A stretch of DNA of 13,871 bases from Tolypocladium sp. Sup5 PDA-1 (lineage: Eukaryota; Ascomycota; Sordariomycetes; Hypocreales; Ophiocordycipitaceae), in contig JPHH03000150.1 in assembly GCA_000750105.3 (NCBI GenBank), positions 1 through 13,871 on the forward strand, read 5' to 3'. Positions 1-8,790 of this stretch are shown one piece after another. The position numbers and the translations under genes were made by a program. Each line of letters begins with the position of its first letter. Position 1 is the stretch's first letter. The notes under the pieces are model-generated. The model was given only the letters and a program-made list of their open reading frames with translations. It ran no database searches and was not told where the DNA came from.

Positions 1-792
1 AAGCTTAGTATAGCCTACTACCCTTAGATAAATAAGCAGACCGAATAGTTAAATTAAATACTTAAATAATACCTTCGTTATTATATTAATTATAGATAGG
101 ATAACTAGGTTAAATAATTACTAATAGTATAATTAGCTTATAATAGCTTAATTATAGAAGCTACGAAGGTTTTACTATTATACGCTAACTTTAGGTATAA
201 CCCTAAAGTATATCGAGTTATATAATAAGGACTATAAGTAAAACGAGCTATACTTTAAGCGGATAAACTAAAGGAACTTTATAAAGAAATAAAGAAAGAA
301 CTTAAATATATTAGATAAAGGATATTAATATACGCTAATAAGAAAAGATTAAAGGGACTAATCTTTCGGGAGGGAGATATAGTCTACCTACTTTAACGAA
401 ATATTAAAATAAAGCGACTAAGCGATAAATTAGATTTTAAGAAACTTAGACTATTTCTAGTTAAGAAAGTTATTTTAATAATTAACTATAAACTTTTACT
501 ACCTAAAATAATAAAGATATACCTTATCTTTTATATTTCGCTACTCGAGATAGTACTATAAGATATAGAAATATAAGACTATATCGAAGTTATAAACGAT
601 AATAAATATAAAGTTAAATAAATACTAGATACTAGGAAATATAATAAAATCTAATAATAATTAATTAAGTAGAAAGGATATAGATACGAAGAAAATACCT
701 AGGAACCCGCTAAATATCTTAAGAACTACTAGCTATTACTAAGGCAATTCCGCTAGACTTATAAATAGATACTAGAGGACCTATATCTATAA
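1..792 (+). pseudogene. Ty3/Gypsy pol 3' end: integrase core end, C-terminal domain, chromodomain
   Basis: Frame 1, read through TAG/TAA as Gln, gives a continuous integrase end. Codons 1-20 match the segment that carries the last catalytic residue (YxPQ..KQTEQ, where the family has YHPQTDGQTER). The catalytic Glu survives at 43-45. A conserved AYNS motif follows near 140-151. The GPY/F-like C-terminal domain starts about 343 (KRLKG, then FREGDIVYL). A chromodomain lies at about 601-740, with YKVKxILD, a KGY core and EENTxEPAKYL. The frame ends at TAA 790-792 after LEDLYL, a normal position for the pol end, although this codon could also be a mutated Gln. The part lost to the left holds the rest of pol and gag. 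All damage looks like substitution; I saw no frame change. Confidence 0.85.
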
Positions 793-1271
793 GGTCCTCG
801 CCTAGACTAAGGGATAATTAGTCGAACTCGTTAGGAACGCCTAGTAACTAAAGGTTATCTACTACCTAACGTTTATAGGACTCTAGCGTAAGAATAAGCC
901 TATCTTCCTTATCTAGCTTAGCTATACCCCGCTAGAATAACTTAGTACTCTTCTCTTTCGCCTTCCTCTTAATATAGCGAATATAAGTAAGACGATTTAA
1001 CGCCTTAGATAATTATAGTTAGAGCTTCTTTAATAGCTCCCTAGCCTCCTCCTCCTTAGTATTTAATTTTCTTTATTAATCTATTAAGCGCGTTACTAAG
1101 AAAATTAATAAATAATAGAAAGAAATATATAAGGAAGCGAGATAAATAGGATAACGCTATTAAAATACTATTATAATTCGAACGACCCCGTCTTATATAC
1201 TTATAGTAGCGGGAAGAGCCCCCTACTATATTATAAGTTAACTTCCGCTTAAAATAAAAAGTATAAGGCAT
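719..1271 (-). pseudogene. Small Zn2Cys6-like plus coiled-coil protein, RIP-degraded
   Basis: The ATG at 1271-1269 opens a frame with Tyr at residues 3, 6, 13, 22, 25 and 33. The spacing x2, x6, x8, x2, x7 falls inside the fungal binuclear cluster rule C-x2-C-x6-C-x5-12-C-x2-C-x6-8-C. Every one of these Tyr codons is TAT or TAC, one G-to-A step from Cys. After about 1160-1100 the sensible frame shifts by one. From 1060 it reads TKEEEARELLKKL and continues as a charged heptad-like coil (KRKAKEKSTKLF). The frame meets TAA at 818-820 and again at 719-721, so the end is either convergent with pol or overlaps it by about 70 bases. I vaguely recall small fungal repeat-associated proteins of this layout (Cys cluster plus coiled coil), but cannot name a family. 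A DNA-binding or zinc role is inference only. Confidence 0.55.
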
Positions 1272-1491
1272 ATCTATAGCGCTACCTTTAGCTAAGATAA
1301 GGGAAGCTAGATAGTCGCGTTTAAAGGATTTATAAGATTTTAGTTTTTTAATATAACCTAATATAGTATTAGTATAATATCTTAGAATAATTATAAGAAT
1401 AGGTTACTATACCTATAAATATAGGCATAGATAGGGTATTTATATATTAGTTATAGGTATTATAAGGCTAGGTCTTAGGGATAAGACTATT

Positions 1492-1504
1492 AAGAGAGGG
1501 GATA
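1492..1504 (+). other. Candidate polypurine tract of element 1
   Basis: The run AAGAGAGGGGATA stands just before TGTATTATAACC, a plausible LTR start. A purine tract next to the 3' LTR primes plus-strand synthesis in LTR retrotransposons. Position and composition fit; no second copy is available to confirm it. Confidence 0.4.
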
Positions 1505-1505
1505 T

Positions 1506-1956
1506 TGTATTATAACCTAGGCTAACGGGCTACGGGATAGGCTAGCTATATAGGCGCTAATATAGGCTATAAAGAATAATAATCGGAATAATAGGCTAAT
1601 AAATAATAGATTAGTGCGATCTATAGGATAGATTATGCGATCTATAAGATAGATTATTAACGATCTATAGATTATTAGTAATCTATAGATTATAGCGATC
1701 TAAGGGATTATAGCGATCCCTAGGAGCGGTAGTAATCTATCGCTAGTATATAGGACCCCCTAATTTCCTTACTATAGTATAGATACCTCGCTAGCTTTTA
1801 ATACTTATTATTACTCACCCTAATATTCTTAAGTACGATCTACTATCCGGGATAGCCGATCTATCACTATCGTAATAAGACTATTCAACGGCTACGCCCT
1901 AACCTACCTGCTAACATAAACCTCCGGTTTATCCCTTGGGAACCCAAACCGTCACA
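1506..1956 (+). repeat. Candidate 3' LTR of element 1
   Basis: The proposed start TGTATTATAACC follows the polypurine tract and the proposed end is ACCGTCACA, giving TGT...ACA termini and about 451 bp. RIP bias is heavy at the start and weak over the last 150 bases. The 5' LTR is outside the window, so the borders rest only on termini and position. Directly after 1956 there is no recognisable target-site copy because the left flank is missing. Confidence 0.35.
1616..1657 (+). repeat. 21-bp tandem repeat, two copies
   Basis: GCGATCTATAGGATAGATTAT at 1616-1636 is followed at once by a copy at 1637-1657 with one G/A difference. Related ATCTATAGATTA palindromic pieces continue to about 1700. The array lies in the candidate LTR, where U3 control elements would sit; function is unknown. 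Confidence 0.7.
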
Positions 1957-2163
1957 CGAAGGAGGACTCCTAGGCGAACGAGGGGTTAATGAGTAGGTAG
2001 CGCCTAGAGATAATTAGGGAATGTGGATTAGATGGTTCACGTGCTTAATACGCTAGTTCGGTCAGGCTCTTTTAGATTTACTCTATATATAGTACCACGC
2101 TTTATATAAGAAGTTTATAAATTATCTCTCCCCTCGGCGAATAGCTATAACCACTTTATTCCA

Positions 2164-2935
2164 CTAATCTCCTTTACTATGCAGCCCTTGTATACCTGGC
2201 GGACCCTGGTTACTATAGGGGCCTTGTATTCTAGAGAGGCCGGGATCTCCTCGGCATCCGTGGTGTCCCGGGGGTCCTGGGTGACCCGGTGGCCCACGCG
2301 GTCTTTCTGGCCCGAGACGACCGTCTCTGCTATCCTGCCCGTCCTTACTAGGATACCCATCCCGACCATCTCGCCTATCGCGGGCATCCCGTCTATTCCG
2401 TCTATCTTGACCAGGCGGACCGATATTGCCCGGAGGCCCGCGATCCCCTTAAGGCCCTGAATTCCCTGCCGGACCTAGTAGGCCCACCTAGTGGACCCGG
2501 TGGACCAGGTAACCCAGGTTCGCCTCGAGGACTAGGCACGCCATGACGACGACGGATATTATACTCGACATTGCATTGCTTTGCACTGCTATGCTTTAGC
2601 CCCCCTTGCTAGTAGATCTAAGCGATCCCGAATCCTACAAAAATAATACCTAGAAGAACGCCCATAAGAATGGCGATCTTATCGTTACTTAAATCTTGAT
2701 AGATAATGTCTAGGCCGACTTGCTGGGTTAGGAGTGTCGCAGCGGTTGGAGTTACCACAACGTCTATAGCACGTGTGCCTCCTAAGCGTATCGTCTAGAT
2801 CTTAGTGTAGTGCTCTCTAGTGATAGTGAGAGTAACGAAGTGGCCCGTTAGAGACAACGCTCTCTTGCTATCTTCGTCTGCTTGGAGTATTAAAGAGGAT
2901 GCAAGTGACTAGGGAATAACTATTGCGACTAGCAT
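2164..2935 (-). pseudogene. Membrane protein with collagen-like Gly-X-Y tail, broken
   Basis: The ATG at 2935-2933 starts MLVAIVIP and a hydrophobic stretch ending ILQA before DEDS, a plausible signal peptide. A domain of about 65 residues follows. Residues 87-105 (2677-2621) form one clear membrane segment beginning IAILMGVLLGIIFVGF. A basic linker then leads to Gly-X-Y triplets from residue 132 (2542). Seven triplets run to 2480. A net +1 frameshift (four extra bases at 2476-2479) leads to 34 more triplets ending at TAG 2164-2166. In the second block 24 of 34 triplets start with Gly; nine of the other ten start with AGN (Arg/Ser), one G-to-A change from GGN. In-frame TAGs lie at 2909-2911, 2795-2797, 2618-2620 and 2609-2611, and a TAA where GPQ is likely, near 2451. 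I do not recognise the N-terminal domain. Past the TAG the frame stays open to TAA 2122-2124. Confidence 0.75.
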
Positions 2936-3547
2936 AACTTAGTGTAGAATAGTTTAGAAGCTTGTAAATTTGCGGTCCTTACTTGAGTGCCAATGGGACT
3001 GGAACTAATGGTATATAATGGAGTACATAACGCATCGGCCTAATACTATTGACTGCATGTTTATGACAATTATGAGCCGTGGAAAATTCCGATTAGATGG
3101 CGACCTGCTTGTGGCTACCGCGGCCTGGCGCAAATGAGAATCGGATCATCAACTAGAGAGCTCCATATGCGGCAAGGCGCAGTAGGAAATATAGACGCGC
3201 TGCCTAAGTCAACCGCTCTATCCAACAACTTAACCCAACGACAGAAGGAGAATAACATTGGCTACGTGATTAAGACGGGCAGAGTGCTATTTGAGATAGA
3301 AGAATGCTTTAGCTAGGGGTCATTGGTAGCTAGGCTGCCCTAATTCTACTGAGTCTGGCGTCCGTCGGATTCTATGGCAGACTATTGGCCATGGTCTGCC
3401 CTCGGACAACGAAGACGAATTTTTACGAGCGAAATAAGCTTCTATACCATCAGTCTTGAGTTTCTAGTCGTCCTGAGCCATATAAATCTCAGGCCGGACC
3501 AATATTTTAGTCATTACTATAACCAATCGCAGAGTAGGTTCGTCCTC
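2936..3547. other. Intergenic stretch, no supportable gene
   Basis: Short open stretches exist on both strands, such as a 60-codon frame at 3134-3316 (+). None shows a domain, repeat or coherent start context. The part next to 2935 is probably the upstream region of the collagen-like gene on the minus strand. Confidence 0.5.
3012..3019 (-). promoter_or_regulatory. Possible TATA box of the collagen-like gene
   Basis: Minus-strand ATTATATA lies about 77 bases upstream of the ATG at 2935. Position and sequence fit a TATA element, but such strings are common in this AT-biased neighbourhood. Confidence 0.2.
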
Positions 3548-3835
3548 CTAGGTATCTTCTGCATCACCCTGTGCCGACCGACACTGCCTACCACAGGCAC
3601 CTGGATGACCTCTGTGCAGGCTTATGCCCCGTGGACAGACATAAACCTTCTTTGTCGCCCACGAAGGATGGAATTCCATCGTCGTGTCCGTGGATGAGGT
3701 TTTATAATACGGGAGGATGGACCCTGCATCCTCATTATGCGTCTCAAAAGTGCGCTCTGCTTAAACAGCCTCAACATATCGCTTCTTCTCGAGCCACTCC
3801 TTGGGTATACGGAGTGGCGAAGAACTCAATGAGGC
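3548..3835 (-). pseudogene. Possible displaced C-terminal continuation of the DUF7924-like gene
   Basis: Just before the frame of the upstream gene closes (TGA at 3826-3828), another minus frame opens with SLSSSPLRIPKEWLEKKRY. It continues as a charged, low-hydrophobic chain with a single TAA, where GCxxAERTFET follows, down to TAG 3548-3550. It is about 95 codons with only one stop, which fits a coding relic joined to the upstream gene by a frameshift or a lost splice. I know no family match for it, so chance openness is a real alternative. Confidence 0.3.
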
Positions 3836-3931
3836 TCGCTTGAACCGGAACGCTCCAACCGTGCAGGAGGTGTACCGGTCTCCGTAGCTAGTCGAGCTGT
3901 GCAGAGACGCGTACGACTCCTAGAAAAGCGA

Positions 3932-3954
3932 CCCCCCCCGGATGACGGGGGGGG
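3932..3954. repeat. Perfect C8/G8 hairpin
   Basis: Eight C (3932-3939) and eight G (3947-3954) flank the loop GGATGAC. In the minus-strand gene it encodes SPPP and GGG around two Ser, so it may simply be low-complexity coding DNA. Homopolymer runs like this are also prone to slippage, which could explain the frame change just downstream. Confidence 0.8.
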
Positions 3955-5193
3955 ACTGAGGGACTGTCTGTGACGCTTCGAGCGAATCGCGCCAGCGCTA
4001 CAGCCCGAAGTGAAGCTTGACACAAAGCTCACAGACGGGTCGTCATGGTCCAATAACGTCGATCCTTGGCTCGGGTTACGTGAGTTGTCCTCTGTGTCTA
4101 GACACGGTAATATAGCGTTTGTCTCGCTACTATCTTGGGAACCGTTGTCGCAGGTGTTAGCAATTTGTTGTTGAAGCATATCATGGGCGTCCTGCCACGC
4201 CGTGAAATCGGGAGCCTTATCTTCGTTTGCCCTACTCACGTCGTCTTGAGTAGCCGAGGCCACCCTAAGGGCTCTGGCGTTTGCAGTCTGAATGAAACTG
4301 TCCCGATGACGCTTTGCTAAGTCCCTGGTATTTCTGAATGCAGCGGCTCCCCGTCGAAAAGTTTCGATATTACCAGTCATTCCCTAGGTATTAATCTGGG
4401 TCATGTGGTACTCTGGCCGCCCCCTAGATGTGGCAGGCGCTGTGACGTGGTGGGCGTATAGTTTGAGCGAGCCATCGTGGTAAGTTGAGCTATAGGTGTA
4501 GGCATTCCCATCGTATGCTGGCTCAGACTCTCTATAGGTTTGTAGAGCGTGCATGGCGCGAGCTCCGTATGTCCCGTCGAAGCATGCCTGCCTCTGTGCC
4601 ACCGACGAATGTCCATCCGGTCCCTTGACCTCCAGGAAAAGGTTTGGCGCCACTGGGATGCTTGGGTGTTTCGTGGGAATAACCGTTGATCTCAGGGCCT
4701 GGTCGTGTCTAATATCCTCGCTGATATCTCGCAGGAGTGCACCGTCGAAGAAGTCTGGTTTCGGCCTCACTGCGTCCTTGTTCGTGACAGGTTCTAGCTC
4801 GGTGAAGAGAACATTCTGCTTGCTGGGAATGTCCATATTTCCACAAATGACCGGGATGACTGTGGTCATAACGTCGGCCTCGAAAACCACGTCCTCGTTC
4901 TTCCTCTAGAAGATTTCGAATGCGCGTTCGGAGAACTTGGATAGGGATAAAGATGCTCTCTCGTGTGCTAGTTCTGACTGGATCTCCGTCGTATTTCCCG
5001 GCTTTGACCGTCGGTTGTTCATGTGCACGCCATGGTCGGTAAGGTGTTGTTCAAACTCCCTTCCGTAAGCGGATGATCTGCCGCTTCTGGCGGCAACGCT
5101 TGTTGCCTTCGTCGATTGCGTCCGTCGACTTCGAGATGATGAGGAGGATGGAGTGGAATCCATGATGTCTGTGGCTCGTTTCGGTCCGGGACA

Positions 5194-5244
5194 CTTACAA
5201 TCGTCAGACAGAAATCTTATGAGAACAAGGCAGAGGCGTCTTAC
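5194..5244 (-). other. Predicted 51-nt intron in the DUF7924-like gene
   Basis: On the minus strand the segment begins GTAAGA at 5244, holds a CTGAC branch-type motif 9 bases before the end, and closes with TTGTAAG at 5194. Length and signals are typical of ascomycete introns. Its 17 codons are in frame and free of stops, but read as a hydrophobic insert (CLVLIRFL) foreign to the polar surroundings. Removing it joins DLRHLRG to CPGPKRAT, which fits my memory of the family better. Confidence 0.6.
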
Positions 5245-5535
5245 CCCTCGAAGATGACGAAGATCTGGACCTCCTTGTCTTGCAAATCGAGCAAGATTCG
5301 TAGAGACCACCCCAACTGGAACTGTGGACTTTGTGGGAGGTTGTGCGTTGTTTCGCCGATCGCGTTCTCGCAAGGCACGAGGCGTGAGCCAAACTCTCGA
5401 TAAGTTATCCCAAAATGACGGTGAGAAGTTGGACGCACGGCGGAGGCCACTTGTCGACTTGAACCTCTTCGCTGGAGGATTGTCTTGCGAGAGGTCGTCT
5501 GCGTTCCGTCTCTTTCGATTCTGCAAACTCGCCAT

Positions 5536-6342
5536 GGGCGGCTATCGTTGAGAACTGCGATTAAGAAGGGGCATTTGAGGGTGTTCAGGTCGCGGTCAGC
5601 GGCCGCCTCGCATCGAGCGCCTAGAGAATCATGCACCGAGAAAGGAACGATTGGGCAAGAACGCGTCGGTTGCATAGGCGCGGGTCGGGTGACTCGTTCT
5701 TTCGGGACGCTATTAGCTAACCATTAGCCGCTCGATTTGCAACTGAGGGGTGGATAATAGTCACAAGCCGCACCATTATAGGAATCAAAGGCGGGTCGGT
5801 AGTGGTACTCGGCTGAGCGCGTCGGCCGTGAATGATATCTTGAGGAGCGTGACTCACGCGACGAGAATGGCGGCACGCCCGTCACGCAATGGGGCTCGCC
5901 TGCGGGGCGATTGCCAAGCTCAAGGGGTGCGGGGTGCCTACACAGACCTTCTAGCCGAAACCCGGCGCCTGTCCTCCCTTTTAGTATGCCGCTGCCACCT
6001 CCTCCTGTTCTCACTCTATTATTAGCTTTGCTAAACAACGACGGCTCTGCTAACTTAAGATAAAGGTATAAATCGTTGTAAATTGCAAATAGAAAGGGCG
6101 GTTGTCTCACTTGCGATTCCTAGTAGGATATTATCATTAACGAGAGATACTATGTCAACTATAGAATTAGCGAAGGAGGCTTCGGTCTCGTCTACGCTAG
6201 TATATATTTGGAGCTCGCCGCGCCGAATTAAGGCTAACCTAGCCAGGGACCGATATCGAGTCGAACGAGGAGATCGCGATAAAGCTTATATATGCTAAAG
6301 ACGGCCCTCGAGAGCGAGGCGGATACGTATAAGGCGCTATTT
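5536..6342. other. Gene-free stretch upstream of the DUF7924-like gene
   Basis: Open frames exist on both strands (for example 5724-6110 minus, 5750-6025 plus, 6083-6298 plus). They overlap one another, lack coherent composition and show no domain that I recognise. The part next to 5535 should hold the promoter of the minus-strand gene. Base bias becomes more RIP-like after about 6010. Confidence 0.45.
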
Positions 6343-6900
6343 TGTTGGGGTGTTGGTGCAGACCCCTGACCAGAAAAACGGAAAACATAAAAAAGTAGAG
6401 GAATATTAGGACGCCTAGCGAGTCTATAGGTATAAGAGAGACGTCTATGTCCCTATGAATAGATAGTCCCCTATGCATGCATCGACGTAAGTCGTAACGT
6501 TTATGAGCTTTTGAGATTCTAATAATAAAAAATCCTAGTTAATTCCTCTTATATTTTTAAGATAGCCGTGGTTGCCTCTCCTTGCCTCTTTACCTTTAAC
6601 TTATATAATATAAAGACCTATTTATATAGGCGCTAATTTATAGACTATACGCCGCTATGCTAATATTCTAACTTATACGGAGATAGTCGCTCTAACTTAT
6701 ACGGTAACGGTCGCTCTAACTTATACGGTAACGGTCGCTCTAACTTATACGGGGATACCTATCTTATCTTACGCGTTAAGTAGCGCATTAACTTATACGA
6801 CGACTCGTGTTACTAACTAATAGCTAACTTCTTAGGCAGGGACTAACTCTATAACTTATATAACAATCGTTATACTCGGCCTTTAGTATATTCATTCCCC
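6343..6900 (+). other. 5' non-coding part of element 2, possible LTR
   Basis: TGTTGGGGTGTTGG at 6343 could begin an LTR, but I could not find a matching ACA end or a primer-binding site. From about 6600 the sequence is strongly RIP-biased, and a 24-bp tandem repeat follows. Frame 1 is open from about 6850 if TAG/TAA are read as Gln, so the start of gag cannot be fixed; its ATG may have become ATA. Confidence 0.3.
6670..6765 (+). repeat. 24-bp tandem repeat, four units
   Basis: Units starting AACTTATACGG lie at 6670, 6694, 6718 and 6742. The two middle units are identical (AACTTATACGGTAACGGTCG, then CTCT), the first differs at a few bases, and the last diverges in its second half. A further AACTTATACG occurs near 6789. 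They sit upstream of the gag frame, in the LTR or untranslated leader. Confidence 0.85.
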
Positions 6901-7404
6901 CTTAATAAAACTAGTCTCTAAGGCGTGAATAACTTATCTTAATCGATAAGAGTACCTTTTAGCTACTACGAGAACTTTACTAATAAAAGAGGGGAACGAA
7001 AACTCTATACTACGATAAGCCTATTATAATAGAGGCCTAAAATTAGGGTATTATAGAATAATACGACTACTATTTATATAAAGACAATACTAGGAAATAA
7101 CGCCCCGCTTAGCTACTAAGACGCGAGGAAGAGCTTTAGGTATAAAGTAAATATAGGGAGAAAGCGGGCTATTTTAGTAAAGAAGCCTCGTAGCGAGTTA
7201 TAAAATTACCTACTAGGAAATCCTTTATACCTCGATAACGAAGTCTATAAGAGGGCTAGACTATCTTACTTAATAGATATATCGCCTCTTCTAACTAAGA
7301 ATAGATAGTTCCTCGATTATAATAGGTAGGATTTTCTCCTAGTCCTTATAAGCTAGGCCTTAGTTTAGTAGATATTATAGAGTATTATTCTCTTAGTAGG
7401 GCTA

Positions 7405-8790
7405 GTAGCAACTTATACCTCGTTCTATAGGATAATATAAGAACTAAGAGCTATTAGAGTAAAGGATAAGAAATAAGGATAATATAAAGGCGACTAAGAT
7501 AAAGAAGGAGTAAGGATAGAAAAAGAGGAAGACTAAGATATTAGCTTAACCTTATCTTTTTAAGTTACCCTTTATATACTACCTTTAAAGAGACTAGAAT
7601 AGATAATAGCGCTAGTAAGACTAAAGTTAATAGACTTTACTAACCCTACTAATAGTAATATAATAGGACCCTTCGCGGGAATAGACCTAGAACGCTTTAG
7701 AAGAGTTATTAAAGATACTATTGCTATAGGGTAGATCTAACGCCCTATAGTTAGGACCTTTACTAGTAAGGATATTACCGAGTTCTTTCGTAAGTTCGAG
7801 AGAGAGATATTAGCCTACTATATTAGGGATAACGAAAAGGTCGCCTAGCTTAAGGGCTATATCTCTCTAGAAGAAGTAGCTTATATAAAGGTCCTCGTTA
7901 ACGGTCTTAGCTAGGAAGAAGCTAAAGATACCTTAGTAAAGGAATACTATACCTAAGATATAGACTAACGCGAGACTACCTAGACTTAGCTTACCTATTA
8001 TAATACTAAATATCCTAGAACCGTAGAAGAGGTAAAGGACTAGCTTAAGTAATATGCCTACCTCTAGCGTAAGGTTAAGCTAGTTAACTAGAAGAAGAGC
8101 GATTCATAGTCTCGAGATATATACTATGCTATGCCTAAGGAGCTTAATATCGCTATTATAGAAAAGTATAGTTATACCTTAGACTAGATAATTACGATAG
8201 GGTATGCTTAGCTTATAGATTATATTTAGAGCTACCTTAAGCCTTGCCTAGATATAGAACGTATAGATATAACCGCTCTCGTACCTATAAACCTAGGAAG
8301 TATAATTTATAAGGAATGCTATAATACCTTTATACCCTCTAAATTAAAGATAACTTTTAGGCAAGGATATACGAAGCCTATAGTAGTAATAGGGACGAGA
8401 CTATCGGATCTATAGACTTAGGTTAAAGACCTAACCTCCTAGCTTACGGATATAAAAATAAACCTTACTAAGGAGTTTATAAAAGCTATAGATAAGATAA
8501 GGAACCTACTTATATAAGATAGTTATTAAGTAAAGGAGGATTATGCGAGTAGTAGCGCCCGAGCCCTAAATAGAGGCTAGATTACTAATTCCTATATCTA
8601 ATTCTAGGAATTATTTAATTATAACTAATAAGATAAGCCCTATGTTAATATAGTCTCTAGTAATTACTAGAAGAGGGAATAGTATTATTAATACTATACT
8701 AGCTTTAATAGCTACCTTCCTCCTACTTACCCTAAATATAGGCATAATTCTAGTATTAAGCTATATATTTTTAATATAGAGATAATAATT
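7405..8790 (+). pseudogene. Gag region of element 2
   Basis: Read in frame, the region is polar and charged, with a capsid-like block at about 7771-8215 (DITEFFRKFERE, then many Leu/Tyr/Lys-rich helices) as in fungal gypsy Gag. Near 8680-8730 Tyr residues sit close to a zinc-knuckle spacing (Y-x2-Y-x5-Y-x4-Y). This is one residue off the usual C-x2-C-x4-H-x4-C, so a knuckle is only possible. The borders are approximate. Confidence 0.5.

Larger units (their letters stand above)
1..1956 (+). mobile_element. 3' part of a RIP-degraded Ty3/Gypsy chromovirus (element 1)
   Basis: The element enters the window inside the integrase gene and runs through the end of pol, a convergent small gene relic, a polypurine tract and a candidate 3' LTR. 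The order integrase, chromodomain, PPT, LTR is that of Ty3/Gypsy chromoviruses. CpA and TpG are nearly absent up to about 1800 and reappear near the right end, so RIP fades close to the element boundary. The 5' half lies outside the window. It is not the same family as the element at 6600-13871, which lacks a chromodomain and has a different integrase end. Confidence 0.8.
3826..5535 (-). pseudogene. Fungal DUF7924-like protein, two nonsense mutations
   Basis: One reading frame runs from ATG 5535-5533 (context CGCCCATGG) to TGA 3826, interrupted only by TAG at 4906-4908 and 4384-4386. The N-terminus has a basic PAKRFKS stretch and FWDNLSRVWLTPRALRE. A Ser/Arg linker follows the intron at 5194-5244. 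The conserved region includes HLTDHGV, PKPDFFDGA, NLFLEVKGPDGHSSVAQRQA, YDGNAYTYSSTYHDG, PEYHMTQIN and MTGNIETFRRGAAAFRN. These I recall from an abundant fungal family now labelled DUF7924, function unknown. The first TAG stands where CAG or AAG is likely; the second follows QINT, where family members have Trp, so TGG to TAG. Both fit CpA to TpA change. The Pro/Ser/Gly-rich C-terminus after about 4200 looks poorly conserved. The protein appears soluble, with no signal peptide or membrane segment. Confidence 0.75.

Noticed and set aside
601..740. Chromodomain as a host chromatin protein
   Set aside because: It is in frame with the integrase C-terminal domain, so it is part of the retrotransposon pol.
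1..1956. Elements 1 and 2 as one element or copies of each other
   Set aside because: Their integrase ends differ in motif and only element 1 has a chromodomain and the convergent small gene.
2145..2387. 80-codon minus frame overlapping the collagen region
   Set aside because: It is shifted from the Gly-X-Y frame and has no repeat or domain of its own.
2179..2460. 93-codon open frame on the plus strand
   Set aside because: It is the antisense of the Gly-X-Y repeat; the GC-rich triplet periodicity opens this frame by chance.
3374..3843. Two overlapping plus-strand frames (107 and 90 codons)
   Set aside because: They lie opposite the charged minus-strand frame, show no motif and overlap each other.
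5241..5675. 144-codon minus frame
   Set aside because: It overlaps the N-terminal exon of the DUF7924-like gene in another frame; that gene has the recognisable sequence.
5724..6110. 128-codon minus frame and its plus-strand counterpart at 5750-6025
   Set aside because: No domain, signal or coherent composition; they oppose each other in upstream DNA.
6083..6298. 71-codon plus frame
   Set aside because: Basic, featureless and in a partly RIP-biased stretch; I could not link it to gag or to any family.
6670..6765. CRISPR-like array
   Set aside because: The units are directly contiguous with no spacers, in a fungal retrotransposon leader.
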